A DNA stretch of 64,000 bases, taken from the NCBI RefSeq assembly GCF_019880555.1, contig NZ_JAINVU010000010.1:1-64000 (forward strand), written 5' to 3'. The stretch's first letter is position 1, and every line of letters begins with the position of its first letter. Both the position numbers and the translations under genes were made by a program. The stretch comes from Hephaestia mangrovi. GTDB lineage: Bacteria > Pseudomonadota > Alphaproteobacteria > Sphingomonadales > Sphingomonadaceae. This document shows, one piece after another, positions 1 through 8,672 of the stretch. The notes below the pieces were generated by a model. It made no database searches, was not told where the DNA came from, and was given only the letters and a program-made list of their open reading frames with translations.

Positions 1-123
1 GGAAGCAACCCCTTCAAAACACGCCATTCTGCTTCGGTAAGATCGCCCCGACTCAAACCCGCCTCCAAAAGGCAGCCTTGAATCAACCGGCCATCGCAAC
101 GTCAACCAATTTGTCCACGCCGC
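1..123 (-). mobile_element. IS5-family (IS427-like) element, truncated by window edge
   Basis: Read on the minus strand, a TTG start at 56 preceded by GGAGG opens a frame whose first residues (SRGDLTEAEWRVLKGLL) match the N-terminus of IS5/IS427-group transposase OrfA. The frame runs off the window at base 1. The stretch from about 57 to 123 would be the untranslated element end, and its outermost bases (GGCGGCGTGG on the minus strand) abut the stop codon of the neighbouring DUF481 gene. The family call rests on the recognised N-terminal motif only, since the catalytic domain lies outside the window. Confidence 0.6.
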
Positions 124-1038
124 CTAGAACGTATAAACCAGCGATGCCCGGCTCGTCGTGTCGGTCGATTCATTGCCCGAGGGCGGCATGCTTTCGTACT
201 GGACGTTGTAGGAAAACTGCGCCGACAGCGGTCCGAACAGCTTGGCGTTGAGCGCCGTCGTACCGGTCACCGTCGAATTGAACCGCTCGAAATAGGCGTC
301 GGCCTGCTGGGTAATCGAGATCGCCGGCGTCACTTTCCAGCTGAAATCGAGCGACCCGCGCGTCGCGATGTTGTTCTCGTTCCGGGTGTCGGTGAAATTG
401 GTGTAGCGATAGGCGGGGCCAAGCTCGAGATCGAGCCGCATCTTGGGGTTCTTGATCGCCGTGTAGCCCGCGCCGACCGAGGCCGAATAGCGGTTGTAAT
501 AGCCGAGGAATCGGTCGCTTTCATATTGCAGGTTGCCGTAGACATAGGATCGCTCGTCGACCTTGTAGTTCGGCTCGTACGAGGCGAGGTAATGCTCGCG
601 CGTGGTGACGTGCAGGCTCTCCTGATAATCGGCCTGCAGGTGCAGCTTGTGGCGCCATTGCAGCCCCTCGCGATCGAGATCGACGGCTGCCGTCAGGCCG
701 ATGTTCTGGCTGTTGCCGGTCGTCATCCAGCCGCCAAGCGTCGCCTTGCCGCTCCACAGGTCGAGGAAGTCGGCCGCTTCCACCTTGGCTTCGTGCGCGG
801 CGGTCTGCGCCTCGCGCCAGGCGGTGACGGTGTCGTTGATCGTCTTGGCGCTCTGCGGCGCTGCCTTCACCGCATATTTGGCGACGACGCTGACTTCCGA
901 ATCGCTGCCAGAAGCGATTGCCGCATCCAGCATGTCCTTGATGTTCGGCGGGATCGGTGCGCCGCTCGATACCTGCGGATCGGCGTCGGCGGGCGGCGGC
1001 GGCGCGGCCGAGGCGGCAAGGAACATTGCGAGCAGCAT
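124..1038 (-). CDS. DUF481-family outer-membrane beta-barrel protein
   Basis: A 304-residue protein starting at an ATG. A short hydrophobic N-terminal signal peptide (LLAMFLAASAA) is followed by a Pro/Ala-rich stretch and a helical segment to about residue 95. From about residue 95 there are alternating polar/aromatic beta strands of the DUF481 (YdiY-like, salt-induced outer-membrane protein) type. The protein ends in YTF, and a terminal aromatic residue is typical of outer-membrane barrels. Family members are predicted outer-membrane proteins without a known substrate. An IS5-family element lies directly against the stop codon, so the gene looks intact but its 3' flank has been replaced. No strong ribosome binding site precedes the ATG. 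Confidence 0.8.
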   Translation of the reverse strand: MLLAMFLAASAAPPPPADADPQVSSGAPIPPNIKDMLDAAIASGSDSEVSVVAKYAVKAAPQSAKTINDTVTAWREAQTAAHEAKVEAADFLDLWSGKATLGGWMTTGNSQNIGLTAAVDLDREGLQWRHKLHLQADYQESLHVTTREHYLASYEPNYKVDERSYVYGNLQYESDRFLGYYNRYSASVGAGYTAIKNPKMRLDLELGPAYRYTNFTDTRNENNIATRGSLDFSWKVTPAISITQQADAYFERFNSTVTGTTALNAKLFGPLSAQFSYNVQYESMPPSGNESTDTTSRASLVYTF

Positions 1039-1109
1039 GACACCGATCTACCGTGCGATTCGGGCAGAGAAAAGGCGTTATCAAAAAACAAAAATTGGAA
1101 TTCAAGCCC

Positions 1110-1595
1110 TCACGCGAGATGAGCGGAAAAGGCCGCAAGTACCTCTTCGTAAAGGCGCCGCTTGAACGGCACGATCATCGTCGGCAGATCGGCCGGGTCG
1201 GCCCAGCGCCACGCGCGGAACTCCTGATGCTCGGTGGCGATGTTCACGTCGCTTTCGTCGTCGCCGATGAAGCGGAACAGGAACCAGGTCTGGCGCTGGC
1301 CGCGATAGCGCCCCTTCCACAATTTGCCGATCAGCTCTTGCGGCAGGTCGTAGAGCAGCTCCTCCTCGGCGGTCGCGATCAGCTCGACCTTGTCGGCGGC
1401 GATTCCGGTTTCCTCGCCCAGCTCGCGCAGCGCGGCGGTCAGTGCATCCTCGCCTTGGTCGATCCCGCCCTGCGGCATCTGCCAGGCCTCGAGCGTCGAA
1501 TCCATTCGCTGGCCGACGAACACCTGGCCATGGCCGTTGAGCAGCATGATCCCGGCGGCGGGGCGGTAGGGCAGGGCGGCGGCAGTGTCGCTCAT
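1110..1595 (-). CDS. rppH: RNA pyrophosphohydrolase (Nudix hydrolase)
   Basis: A 161-residue Nudix protein of the usual RppH length. The Nudix box spans about residues 43-65 (GGIDQGE...RELGEETGI) and keeps the catalytic REL-EE core. RppH removes pyrophosphate from the 5' triphosphate end of mRNA and starts RNase E-dependent decay in the cytoplasm. The C-terminal aromatic and basic residues (W-R-W-ADP, PFKR) match RppH rather than a generic MutT. The start codon overlaps the stop of the upstream esterase gene by four bases (ATGA), so the two are probably translationally coupled. Confidence 0.9.
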   Translation of the reverse strand: MSDTAAALPYRPAAGIMLLNGHGQVFVGQRMDSTLEAWQMPQGGIDQGEDALTAALRELGEETGIAADKVELIATAEEELLYDLPQELIGKLWKGRYRGQRQTWFLFRFIGDDESDVNIATEHQEFRAWRWADPADLPTMIVPFKRRLYEEVLAAFSAHLA

Positions 1596-2566
1596 GCCGC
1601 CGCCTGCGCCATCGCGCGTTCGCCCTCGGCTTCGGTAATCACGCCCTTCAACGCAGCCAGCAGCCCGGCGACGTCGCCGCGTGCCGACGGGATCGCCTGG
1701 CGAAGATTGACGAAGCCGTGGATCATGCCTTTGGCCTCGCGGAAGATCACCGCCACCCCGGCCTCGGCGAGCGCGGCGGCATAAGCGCGCCCCTGATCAC
1801 GGATCGGATCGAGGCTGGCGGTGACGACCACCGCCGGCGGCATCCCCGCCAGGTCGCCGATCAGCGGCGAGCTGCGCAGGTGCGTCGCATCGCTGCGATA
1901 GGCCGCCATGAACCATTCCATGCTGTCGCGGGTGAGCAGATAGCCCTCGGCGAATTCGTCATAGGACGGGTAGGGCTTGCTGGCGTCGGTCGCCGGATAG
2001 ATCGGGCATTGCGCGATCACCGGTACTGTTGCGGGCGCATCGCGCAGCGCCATGGCCGTGACGATCGCCAGATTGCCGCCGGCGCTGTCGCCGGCCAGTA
2101 CGATGCCCGACACCGCTCGCCCAAGCGCGTCCGGAGAGCACGACAGCCATCTCGCCGCTGCCTCGCAATCGTCCGGAGCCGCGGGCCACGGCGCTTCTGG
2201 CGCGAGCCGATAGTCGACCGAGACGACCGGCAGGTCGAGCACCCGCGCCATCTCCGCGCAGAAGCTGGCGTGCGTATCGATATTGCCGATCACGAAGCCG
2301 CCGCCATGGAAGAACACGACCAGCGGACCGGGCTCGCGCGCCTCGCGCGGATCGAACAGCCGGGCGGGGATGTCGCCGGCCGGGCCGGGAATGGCGAGAT
2401 CACGGATCACCGCCAGCTCGCCCACCGGCGGATCGGCGACGTCCTTCATCGCGAAATACACCTGGCGTGCGGCAGGCGCGTCCAGCTCGTGCATCTTCGG
2501 CCCCGGCATGCTGTCGAGATAAGCGAGGAACGCGCGGACGTCGGGGCGGACGAAGGGATCGGTCAT
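1592..2566 (-). CDS. Alpha/beta hydrolase, hormone-sensitive lipase (HSL) family esterase
   Basis: A 324-residue esterase. The start was set at the ATG at 2566 because AAAGGAG lies just upstream; the frame stays open further 5' but that part is antisense to the divergent deacetylase gene. It carries the HSL-family oxyanion motif HGGGF (residues 87-91), the nucleophile elbow GDSAGG (Ser161), an acid near Asp253 and His283 in HGF, a complete catalytic triad. Family members hydrolyse short-chain acyl esters or related small esters, and the substrate here is unknown. It forms a two-gene unit with rppH and is divergent from the HDAC-like gene, with 57 bp between them. Confidence 0.85.
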   Translation of the reverse strand: MTDPFVRPDVRAFLAYLDSMPGPKMHELDAPAARQVYFAMKDVADPPVGELAVIRDLAIPGPAGDIPARLFDPREAREPGPLVVFFHGGGFVIGNIDTHASFCAEMARVLDLPVVSVDYRLAPEAPWPAAPDDCEAAARWLSCSPDALGRAVSGIVLAGDSAGGNLAIVTAMALRDAPATVPVIAQCPIYPATDASKPYPSYDEFAEGYLLTRDSMEWFMAAYRSDATHLRSSPLIGDLAGMPPAVVVTASLDPIRDQGRAYAAALAEAGVAVIFREAKGMIHGFVNLRQAIPSARGDVAGLLAALKGVITEAEGERAMAQAAA

Positions 2567-2623
2567 GGCTCTCCTTTCGCGCTCGCGGTGGAAGCGGCGG
2601 CGGTGGACGCTTAGGTAAACGCG

Positions 2624-3619
2624 ATGATCCCGATCGTCCACCATCCCGACTATGTCGCGCCCGCCCCGGCAAGGTCGACCTATCAGTGGAACAAGAACGG
2701 GCTGGTGCGCGATTTGCTGCGCGATAGCGGCGCGCCGCTCGACTGGATCGAGCCCGAGCCGATGCCGCGCCGCTGGCTCGAAGCGGTGCACGATCCCGAT
2801 TACGTCGCCGAGGTGATCGAGGCGCGGGTGCCGCGGGAGAAGGAGCGGCGGATCGGCTTCCCGATCACGCCCGAGGTCGCGCGCCGCGCGCAGGTCGTTC
2901 CGGGCGGGACATGGGCGGCGGCACTGACCGCGCTCGATCGTGGCTATGCCGCCAACAGCGCCGGCGGCAGCCACCATGCCCTGTCCGATACCGGCGCTGG
3001 GTTCTGCGTGTTCAACGATCTCGCGATCGCTGCGGTCCGGCTGGTCGAGGAACGGCGCGTCGAGCGCGTGCTGATCGTCGATTGCGACGTGCATCAGGGG
3101 GACGGCACCGCCGCGCTGACCGCCGGCCGCCACGATATCGGCACCTATTCGATCCATGCCGAGAAGAACTTCCCGGTGCGCAAGGCGCGCTCAACACTCG
3201 ACGTCGGGTTGCCCGACGGGGTGGGGGACGACGCCTATCTCGAACGATTGCGCGAAACGCTGGTGCCGATGATCGACGAGGTCGCGCCGGGCATCATCCT
3301 CTACCAGGCGGGCGTCGACCCGTTCGAGGGCGACCGCCTCGGCCGCCTCAAGCTCACCGCCGGCGGCCTCGTCCGCCGAGACCGTTTCATCGCCACGCTT
3401 GCCCGCGACCGCGCCATCCCGCTCGCCAGCGCGCTTGGCGGCGGCTACGGCAATGACGCGATGGAAGTTTCCCGCCGTCACGTCGCCTCGATCCTCGCGC
3501 TCGGCCGCATGTTCGAGGAATCGCCTCGCTTCCCCCTTTCGAGGAAAGGGCCGAGAGCGGGAGAGAACTCAGGTAATGTGGTGGAACCGAGGTCAGCCGT
3601 ATCAGGCTCGTCACCCTGA
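2624..3619 (+). CDS. Histone deacetylase-family (AcuC/HDAC-like) amidohydrolase
   Basis: A 331-residue zinc deacetylase of the arginase/deacetylase fold. It has the active-site pair His117-His118 in GGSHH, the tyrosine/channel segment around residue 125, zinc ligands Asp155 and His157 in DCDVHQGDGT, and Asp232 in QAGVDPFEGD. Bacterial relatives deacetylate acetyl-lysine (AcuC) or small N-acetylated amines, and the substrate cannot be told from sequence. The catalytic domain ends near residue 299 (LGRMFEE). The last ~32 residues are encoded by intergenic hairpin repeats and the stop lies inside one of them, so the tail is probably not functional. Confidence 0.85.
   Translation: MIPIVHHPDYVAPAPARSTYQWNKNGLVRDLLRDSGAPLDWIEPEPMPRRWLEAVHDPDYVAEVIEARVPREKERRIGFPITPEVARRAQVVPGGTWAAALTALDRGYAANSAGGSHHALSDTGAGFCVFNDLAIAAVRLVEERRVERVLIVDCDVHQGDGTAALTAGRHDIGTYSIHAEKNFPVRKARSTLDVGLPDGVGDDAYLERLRETLVPMIDEVAPGIILYQAGVDPFEGDRLGRLKLTAGGLVRRDRFIATLARDRAIPLASALGGGYGNDAMEVSRRHVASILALGRMFEESPRFPLSRKGPRAGENSGNVVEPRSAVSGSSP
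3534..3550. repeat. Small inverted repeat near 3' end of HDAC-like gene
   Basis: CCCTTTC and GAAAGGG form a perfect 7-bp stem around a 3-base loop. It lies where the HDAC-like protein loses family similarity and resembles the short hairpins common between sphingomonad genes. No U-tract follows, so it is not a textbook terminator. Confidence 0.5.
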
Positions 3620-3632
3620 ACTTGTTTCAGGG
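3614..3632. repeat. Sphingomonad REP-like intergenic palindrome
   Basis: CCCTGAA-CTTGT-TTCAGGG is a perfect 7-bp inverted repeat with a 5-base loop. I recognise this form as a dispersed intergenic repeat in sphingomonad genomes. It contains the stop codon of the upstream HDAC-like gene. Confidence 0.65.
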
Positions 3633-3724
3633 TCCATGGTGCCCCATCACCATCAAGCGCTCTGGTTCGCTTTGCGCCAAGGATGTCCCCTAAAAGGGCG
3701 GGCGGCTACTTCGGGCGTGTCGGC

Positions 3725-4024
3725 TCACGCCGCGACCAGCCGCTCCACAGCCAAGGCATCCTCATGTTCACGGGCCTGCGCCAGTTCATAGGCAACCTGC
3801 ATGCGCATCAGCGTGTCCGCCTTTACGCCGAACGCCTTTTCAAAACGGATCGCCATGTCCGCAGTGAGCGCGGCATGGCCGTTGAGCAGCGTGCTCAGCG
3901 TTTTACGCGCCACGCCGAAATGGGCAGCCAGCGCCTTCACATTGATTCCGGCCGGCTCGACGATCTCTGTCTTCAGCCAATCGCCGACGTGGACCGCCAG
4001 GGACGAGTGCATCTTAAGCGCCAT
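3725..4024 (-). CDS. higA: HigA-family addiction-module antitoxin (XRE-type)
   Basis: A 99-residue protein with a Cro/CI-type helix-turn-helix at about residues 28-62 (VKALAAHFGVARKTLSTLLNG), followed by the HigA-type segment MAIRFEKAFG. HigA binds and neutralises the HigB mRNA interferase and represses its own operon. It lies downstream of, and overlaps by 11 bases, a remnant of a HigB-type toxin, the toxin-first order typical of higBA. The antitoxin looks complete while the toxin does not. A free-standing HigA may still act as a regulator. Confidence 0.85.
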   Translation of the reverse strand: MALKMHSSLAVHVGDWLKTEIVEPAGINVKALAAHFGVARKTLSTLLNGHAALTADMAIRFEKAFGVKADTLMRMQVAYELAQAREHEDALAVERLVAA

Positions 4025-4148
4025 GATAGTGCTCCAGGTCCATATTCTCTAACGCGCCATCGTCGTTGATCTCGAAGGTCATTCGCCAGTTGCGAGTCAC
4101 CGTCATCGACCATGTGCCGGCCCGATCCCTAGTCAGCGGATGAGCCAT
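4014..4148 (-). pseudogene. Truncated HigB-type toxin remnant
   Basis: From an ATG at 4148 about 44 residues match the C-terminal half of HigB/RelE-superfamily toxins: HPL..DRAGTWS, NWRMTF and a terminal EHYH. The open frame continues upstream to 4289, but that part does not resemble the N-terminal half of HigB, apart from a short LLDTA that may be a relic of the family's LDTA segment. The missing ~50 residues contain half of the RNase fold, so activity is unlikely. The stop codon overlaps the start of higA. Confidence 0.65.
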
Positions 4149-4282
4149 TGCCGTGTCAAGTAGTACGCGACACGCAGCCATCCCGAAAAAGAACCATTTG
4201 CATGAGCCCCGGCAAATTCTACCTTGGGGGAAAGCGGCCCCCGGCGTAGAGGGCGCGCAATGTTTGTTTGCAGGATCGTTAC

Positions 4283-6157
4283 ATGGCAACCGCCGTACAT
4301 AAGGTGACTCGCGAAGAAGCGAGCGCCAACCCGCCCGCCGAATCCGTCGTCGTTCGCTTCGCCGGCGACAGCGGGGATGGCATGCAGTTGACCGGCGGCC
4401 AGTTCACGCTGTCCACCGCGCTGGCCGGCAACGATCTCGCCACCTTCCCCGATTTCCCCGCCGAAATCCGCGCGCCGCAGGGCACGTTGTTCGGCGTCTC
4501 GGCGTTCCAGATCAACTTCGGCTCGACCGCGGTGGAAACCGCCGGCGACGCGCCCGACGTGCTGGTGGCGATGAACCCCGCCGCGCTCAAGGTGAATGTC
4601 GAGGCGCTGAAGCCCGGCGGCCTGATCATCGCCGACGAGGGCGAGTTCGGCGAGCGCAATCTCGCCAAGGCGAAGTACGACGCCAACCCGCTGGAGGACG
4701 ACAGCCTCGCCAAGTGGCAGGTCTTGAAGCTCAACATTTCGCAGCTCACCCTCGAAGCCGTGAAGCCGTTCGGGCTCGGCAACAAGGAAGCGCTGCGCTG
4801 CAAGAACATGTGGACGCTCGGCCTCGCGCTGTGGATGTTCGATCGCAAGCGCGCGCCGATCATTGATTGGCTCAAGGCCAAGTTCGCCAAGGCGCCCGAG
4901 CTTGCCGAAGCGAACATCGCCGCGCTCAACGCCGGCCATGCCTATGGCGAAACGGCCGAGCTCGGCCGCATGGTCGGCCAGCTCCACGTCCCCGCCGCGC
5001 CAGCCGAGCCGGGCCTGTACCGCACCGTCACCGGCGCCGAATCGATCGCCTACGGCCTCGTTGCGGGCGCGCAACTGGCGAACGTGCCGATGTTCTTCGG
5101 TGGCTATCCCATCACGCCTGCCTCGGCGATCCTGCATTTCCTGTCGCGGTTGAAGGAATTCGGCGTCACCACCTTTCAGGCCGAGGACGAGATCGCTGCG
5201 GTCGCCGCGTCGATCGGCGCGTCCTATGCTGGGCAGCTTGGCGTCACCTCGTCGTCGGGGCCGGGCATCGCCTTGAAGGGCGAGGCGATCGGCCTCGCCA
5301 TCATGACCGAGCTGCCGCTGGTCATCGTCAATTCGCAGCGCGGCGGCCCCTCGACCGGCCTGCCGACCAAGACCGAGCAGTCGGATCTCTATCAGGCGGT
5401 CTATGGCCGCAACGGCGATGCGCCGATGCCGGTGATCGCCGCGCGCTCGCCCGCTGACGCGTTCGATTGCGCGATCGAGGCCTGCCGTATCGCGACCCAA
5501 TATATGACCCCGGTGATGCTCCTCACCGATGGCTATATCGCCAACGCGGCAGAGCCGTGGAAAGTCCCTGATATCAGTGTTTACGAGGCGTTTCCGGTCA
5601 CCTTCTTGGAAGAGGCGCCGGCCGAGGGGTTCCTGCCCTATGCCCGTGACGAGAAGCTGGCGCGGCCGTGGGTCAAGCCCGGCACGCCGGGGCTGCTCCA
5701 TCGCATCGGCGGCATCGAAAAGAAGGCCGGCACCGGCAACATCGATTATTCGCCCGCCAATCACCAGGAAATGACCGAGCTGCGCCGCGACAAGGTGGCC
5801 GGTATCAAGGTGCCCGATCAGCAGGTCGAGTTGGGCGATGCGTCGGGCAAGCTGGCGATCGTTGGCTGGGGCTCGACCTTCGGGCCGATCCACCAAGCGG
5901 TGCGCCGCGCGCGCCATCGCGGGCTCGACGTCAGCCATATCCACATCCGCCACATCTGGCCGATGCCGGCGAATTTGGGTGACTTGTTGGAAAAGTTCGA
6001 TCAGATTCTCGTGCCTGAGATGAATACGGGGCAATTGAAGACCGTGCTGCGCGATCAGTTCCTTGTCGACGCCAAGCCGCTCAACAAGGTGTCGGGCCAG
6101 CCGTTCCGTATCGCCGAGATCGAAGCGGCGATCGAGGCCGCCTTGGGCCAGGCCTGA
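4283..6157 (+). CDS. korA: 2-oxoacid:ferredoxin oxidoreductase, fused gamma-alpha subunit
   Basis: About 624 residues from the ATG at 4283; an in-frame TTG 15 bases upstream is a weaker start. The N-terminal ~215 residues are the gamma domain (FAGDSGDGMQLTGG near the start) and the rest is the alpha subunit with the pyrimidine-binding YPITPAS motif, the fusion order of KorA-type 2-oxoglutarate:ferredoxin oxidoreductases. With KorB it converts 2-oxoglutarate and CoA to succinyl-CoA and CO2 and reduces ferredoxin. It is followed after 70 bp by korB on the same strand. The 2-oxoglutarate assignment is by family; a broader 2-oxoacid range is possible. Confidence 0.9.
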   Translation: MATAVHKVTREEASANPPAESVVVRFAGDSGDGMQLTGGQFTLSTALAGNDLATFPDFPAEIRAPQGTLFGVSAFQINFGSTAVETAGDAPDVLVAMNPAALKVNVEALKPGGLIIADEGEFGERNLAKAKYDANPLEDDSLAKWQVLKLNISQLTLEAVKPFGLGNKEALRCKNMWTLGLALWMFDRKRAPIIDWLKAKFAKAPELAEANIAALNAGHAYGETAELGRMVGQLHVPAAPAEPGLYRTVTGAESIAYGLVAGAQLANVPMFFGGYPITPASAILHFLSRLKEFGVTTFQAEDEIAAVAASIGASYAGQLGVTSSSGPGIALKGEAIGLAIMTELPLVIVNSQRGGPSTGLPTKTEQSDLYQAVYGRNGDAPMPVIAARSPADAFDCAIEACRIATQYMTPVMLLTDGYIANAAEPWKVPDISVYEAFPVTFLEEAPAEGFLPYARDEKLARPWVKPGTPGLLHRIGGIEKKAGTGNIDYSPANHQEMTELRRDKVAGIKVPDQQVELGDASGKLAIVGWGSTFGPIHQAVRRARHRGLDVSHIHIRHIWPMPANLGDLLEKFDQILVPEMNTGQLKTVLRDQFLVDAKPLNKVSGQPFRIAEIEAAIEAALGQA

Positions 6158-6227
6158 GAAACATGCGCGACACTCTCCACTTTCTCCACTTCGCAGCGCA
6201 GAACATTGGCGGCGCTAGGAATTTCCA

Positions 6228-7259
6228 ATGAACGAGATGACCCCGATCAAGACCACGCTCAAGGACTGGGAGACCGATCAGGAGGTCCGCTGGTGCCCCG
6301 GCTGTGGTGACTATGCGATCCTCAAGGCGGTGCAGCGCACCATGCCGGAGATCGGCGCCGATCCGGCGAAAACGGTGTTCGTTTCGGGCATCGGCTGCTC
6401 GTCGCGCTTCCCTTATTATATGGAAACCTACGGCTTCCACACCATCCACGGCCGCGCGCCGGCGGTGGCGACGGGGGTCAAGCTCGCCAATCCCGATCTC
6501 GACGTGTGGATCATCACCGGCGATGGCGACGCGCTGTCGATCGGCGGCAACCACACCATGCACCTGCTGCGCCGCAACCTCGATTGCCAGGTGCTCTTGT
6601 TCAACAACGAGATCTACGGGCTGACCAAGGGCCAGTATTCGCCGACCAGCCGTGAAGGCACGCGCAGCCCTTCCACGCCGTTCGGTTCGGTCGATCATCC
6701 CGCCAAGCCGTGCGCCTTCGCGCTTGGATCGGGCGCGCGGTTCATCGCTCGCGGCATCGATGTCCACAAGAAGCTGCCCGAGGTGCTGAAGGCCGCGCAT
6801 GCCCACAAGGGCGCGGCATTCATCGAGATCTTCCAGAACTGCATCGTCTATAATGACGACGTGTTCGCGCCGTTCACCGCCAAGCCCAATGCCGCTGCCA
6901 ACCAGCTCTGGGTCGAGCATGGCGAGCCGCTGCTGTTTGATGGCGGCGCAAAGGGTTTGGCGATGGACACCGAGCGGTTGACGCTCAAGGTCGTCGACGT
7001 CGCCGATGACGACTGGCAGGCCGCCGGCGTGATCCGCCACGATCAGACCAACCGCGGCCTCGCGCACATGCTGGTCGAGATGCCCCATGTCGGCTTTCCC
7101 GTCGCGCTCGGCGTGATCTACGACGATCCCGCGCCGACCTTCGACAGCGCCGTCGTCGAGCAGAACCGCGCCGCCAGTGAAGGCAAGGTCGCCGACTTGC
7201 AGAAGCTGCTCTCGAAGGGCCAGACCTGGATGGTCGACAAGCAACCCCGCGCGGAGTGA
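6228..7259 (+). CDS. korB: 2-oxoacid:ferredoxin oxidoreductase beta subunit
   Basis: 343 residues. Cys23 and Cys26 (CPGCGD), Cys57 (GIGC) and Cys205 (QNC) match the four-cysteine pattern that binds the single [4Fe-4S] cluster in this family. GDGD at 98-101 and Asn-Asn-Glu at 126-128 are the thiamine diphosphate and Mg binding motif. It pairs with the preceding KorA to form the active enzyme. A beta subunit with one cluster and no ferredoxin domain is usual for this two-gene type, so a separate ferredoxin must accept the electrons. None is encoded nearby. Confidence 0.92.
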   Translation: MNEMTPIKTTLKDWETDQEVRWCPGCGDYAILKAVQRTMPEIGADPAKTVFVSGIGCSSRFPYYMETYGFHTIHGRAPAVATGVKLANPDLDVWIITGDGDALSIGGNHTMHLLRRNLDCQVLLFNNEIYGLTKGQYSPTSREGTRSPSTPFGSVDHPAKPCAFALGSGARFIARGIDVHKKLPEVLKAAHAHKGAAFIEIFQNCIVYNDDVFAPFTAKPNAAANQLWVEHGEPLLFDGGAKGLAMDTERLTLKVVDVADDDWQAAGVIRHDQTNRGLAHMLVEMPHVGFPVALGVIYDDPAPTFDSAVVEQNRAASEGKVADLQKLLSKGQTWMVDKQPRAE

Positions 7260-7295
7260 GCGGAACCGGGATGGTCGCGCAGGCGTAAGGTCTCG

Positions 7296-8672
7296 ATGCC
7301 CGATCCCGTCCTGCTCTGGTTTCGCCGCGATCTCCGCTTGTCCGATCAGCCCGCGCTCGTTGCCGCGGCGGGGGAGGGGCCGGTCGTCCCGGTCTACGTC
7401 CTCGACGACGAGACGCCCCGGCACCGCAAGATGGGCGCCGCCTCCCGCTGGTGGCTCCACCACAGCCTCGCCGCGCTCGACGCCAGCCTCCGCGCCAAGG
7501 GCTCGCGGCTGATCCTGCGGCACGGCAAGAGCGATGAACAACTCGCTGAACTTGCCAAGGAAGTCGGGGCGAGCCGCGTCCACGCCATTCGCCATTACGA
7601 GCCATGGTGGCGCAATGCCGACCGCGCCGTCGCCAGGCGTCTCGATCTCGTCTGTCACGACGGCAATTACCTCGCGCCGCCCGGCTCGATCACCACCGGC
7701 GGTGGTACGCCGTACAAGATCTACACGCCGTTCTGGCGAGCGCTCAACGAACGCATGCCCCCGGCCGAGCCGCTCAATCGGCCACGCGAGATTCCGGCGC
7801 CATCGGCATGGCCGACAAGCGACGCCCTTGCCGATTGGAACTTGCTGCCGACCAGCCCGAACTGGGCAACCGGGTTCGAGGACTGGATGCCCGGCGAAGA
7901 CGGCGCCCGTGCCCGTGTCGATCGCTTCGTCGAACACGCCGCGCGCTACGATCAGACCCGCAACCTGCCGTCCGAGGAAGGCTCGTCTCGTCTTTCGCCG
8001 CATCTCCACTTCGGCGAAGTATCGCCCGCCTATGTCTGGCATCGCGTCGCCGGTGCGGGCGGGTCGGTCGGCACCTTCCTCGGCGAGCTCGGCTGGCGCG
8101 ATTACGCGCAGAACGTCATCCTGCAATTCCCCGATTATCCGGCTCGCAACGCCCGCGAAAAATTCGACGCGCTCGAATGGCGCGATTTCCGCTCCTCGGT
8201 GGTGCGCGACGAGTTCGAGGCCTGGACCAAGGGGCGCACCGGCTACCCGATCGTCGATGCCGGGATGCGGCAGCTCTGGGCGACCGGCTGGATGCACAAT
8301 CGCGTGCGGATGATCGCCGCGTCGTTTCTCGTCAAGCATCTGCTGATCGACTGGCGCGAGGGCGAGCGATGGTTCTGGGATACGCTGGTCGACGCCGATT
8401 ACGGCAACAACAGCGTCAATTGGCAATGGGTGGCGGGGACCGGCGTAGACGCCAACATGTTCCAGCGGATCATGGCGCCGCTGACGCAATCCGAGAAATT
8501 CGATGCCGGCGACTATATCCGCCAATGGGTGCCCGAACTCGTCGATCTGGGCGATGACGTCATCCACGATCCCGAGGCGGCGGGATGCTTGCCGAAGGAT
8601 TATCCAGCGAAGATCATCGGCCACCGCGAAGCCCGGGACCGCGCGCTCGCCGCGGTGAAGCGGATCGGCTAG
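7296..8672 (+). CDS. phrB: Deoxyribodipyrimidine photolyase (cryptochrome/photolyase family)
   Basis: 458 residues. The N-terminal alpha/beta antenna domain begins LLWFRRDLRLSDQPAL. The FAD-binding helical domain carries the family signatures SRLSPHLHFGEVSP, GWMHNRVRM and NNSVNWQWVAGTG. These define a class I CPD photolyase that uses blue light and FADH- to split cyclobutane pyrimidine dimers. The length is typical and all core motifs are present. Its last codons overlap the end of the convergent SDR gene by four bases. Confidence 0.93.
   Translation: MPDPVLLWFRRDLRLSDQPALVAAAGEGPVVPVYVLDDETPRHRKMGAASRWWLHHSLAALDASLRAKGSRLILRHGKSDEQLAELAKEVGASRVHAIRHYEPWWRNADRAVARRLDLVCHDGNYLAPPGSITTGGGTPYKIYTPFWRALNERMPPAEPLNRPREIPAPSAWPTSDALADWNLLPTSPNWATGFEDWMPGEDGARARVDRFVEHAARYDQTRNLPSEEGSSRLSPHLHFGEVSPAYVWHRVAGAGGSVGTFLGELGWRDYAQNVILQFPDYPARNAREKFDALEWRDFRSSVVRDEFEAWTKGRTGYPIVDAGMRQLWATGWMHNRVRMIAASFLVKHLLIDWREGERWFWDTLVDADYGNNSVNWQWVAGTGVDANMFQRIMAPLTQSEKFDAGDYIRQWVPELVDLGDDVIHDPEAAGCLPKDYPAKIIGHREARDRALAAVKRIG

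Noticed and set aside
4133..6034. Long open frame on the minus strand across korA
   Set aside because: Its product is rich in Arg/His/Gly/Ala with no domain, as expected for the antisense of a high-GC gene, while korA on the other strand has all family motifs.
6081..8624. 847-codon open frame on the minus strand across korB and the photolyase gene
   Set aside because: Antisense shadow of two well-supported genes; no recognisable protein features.
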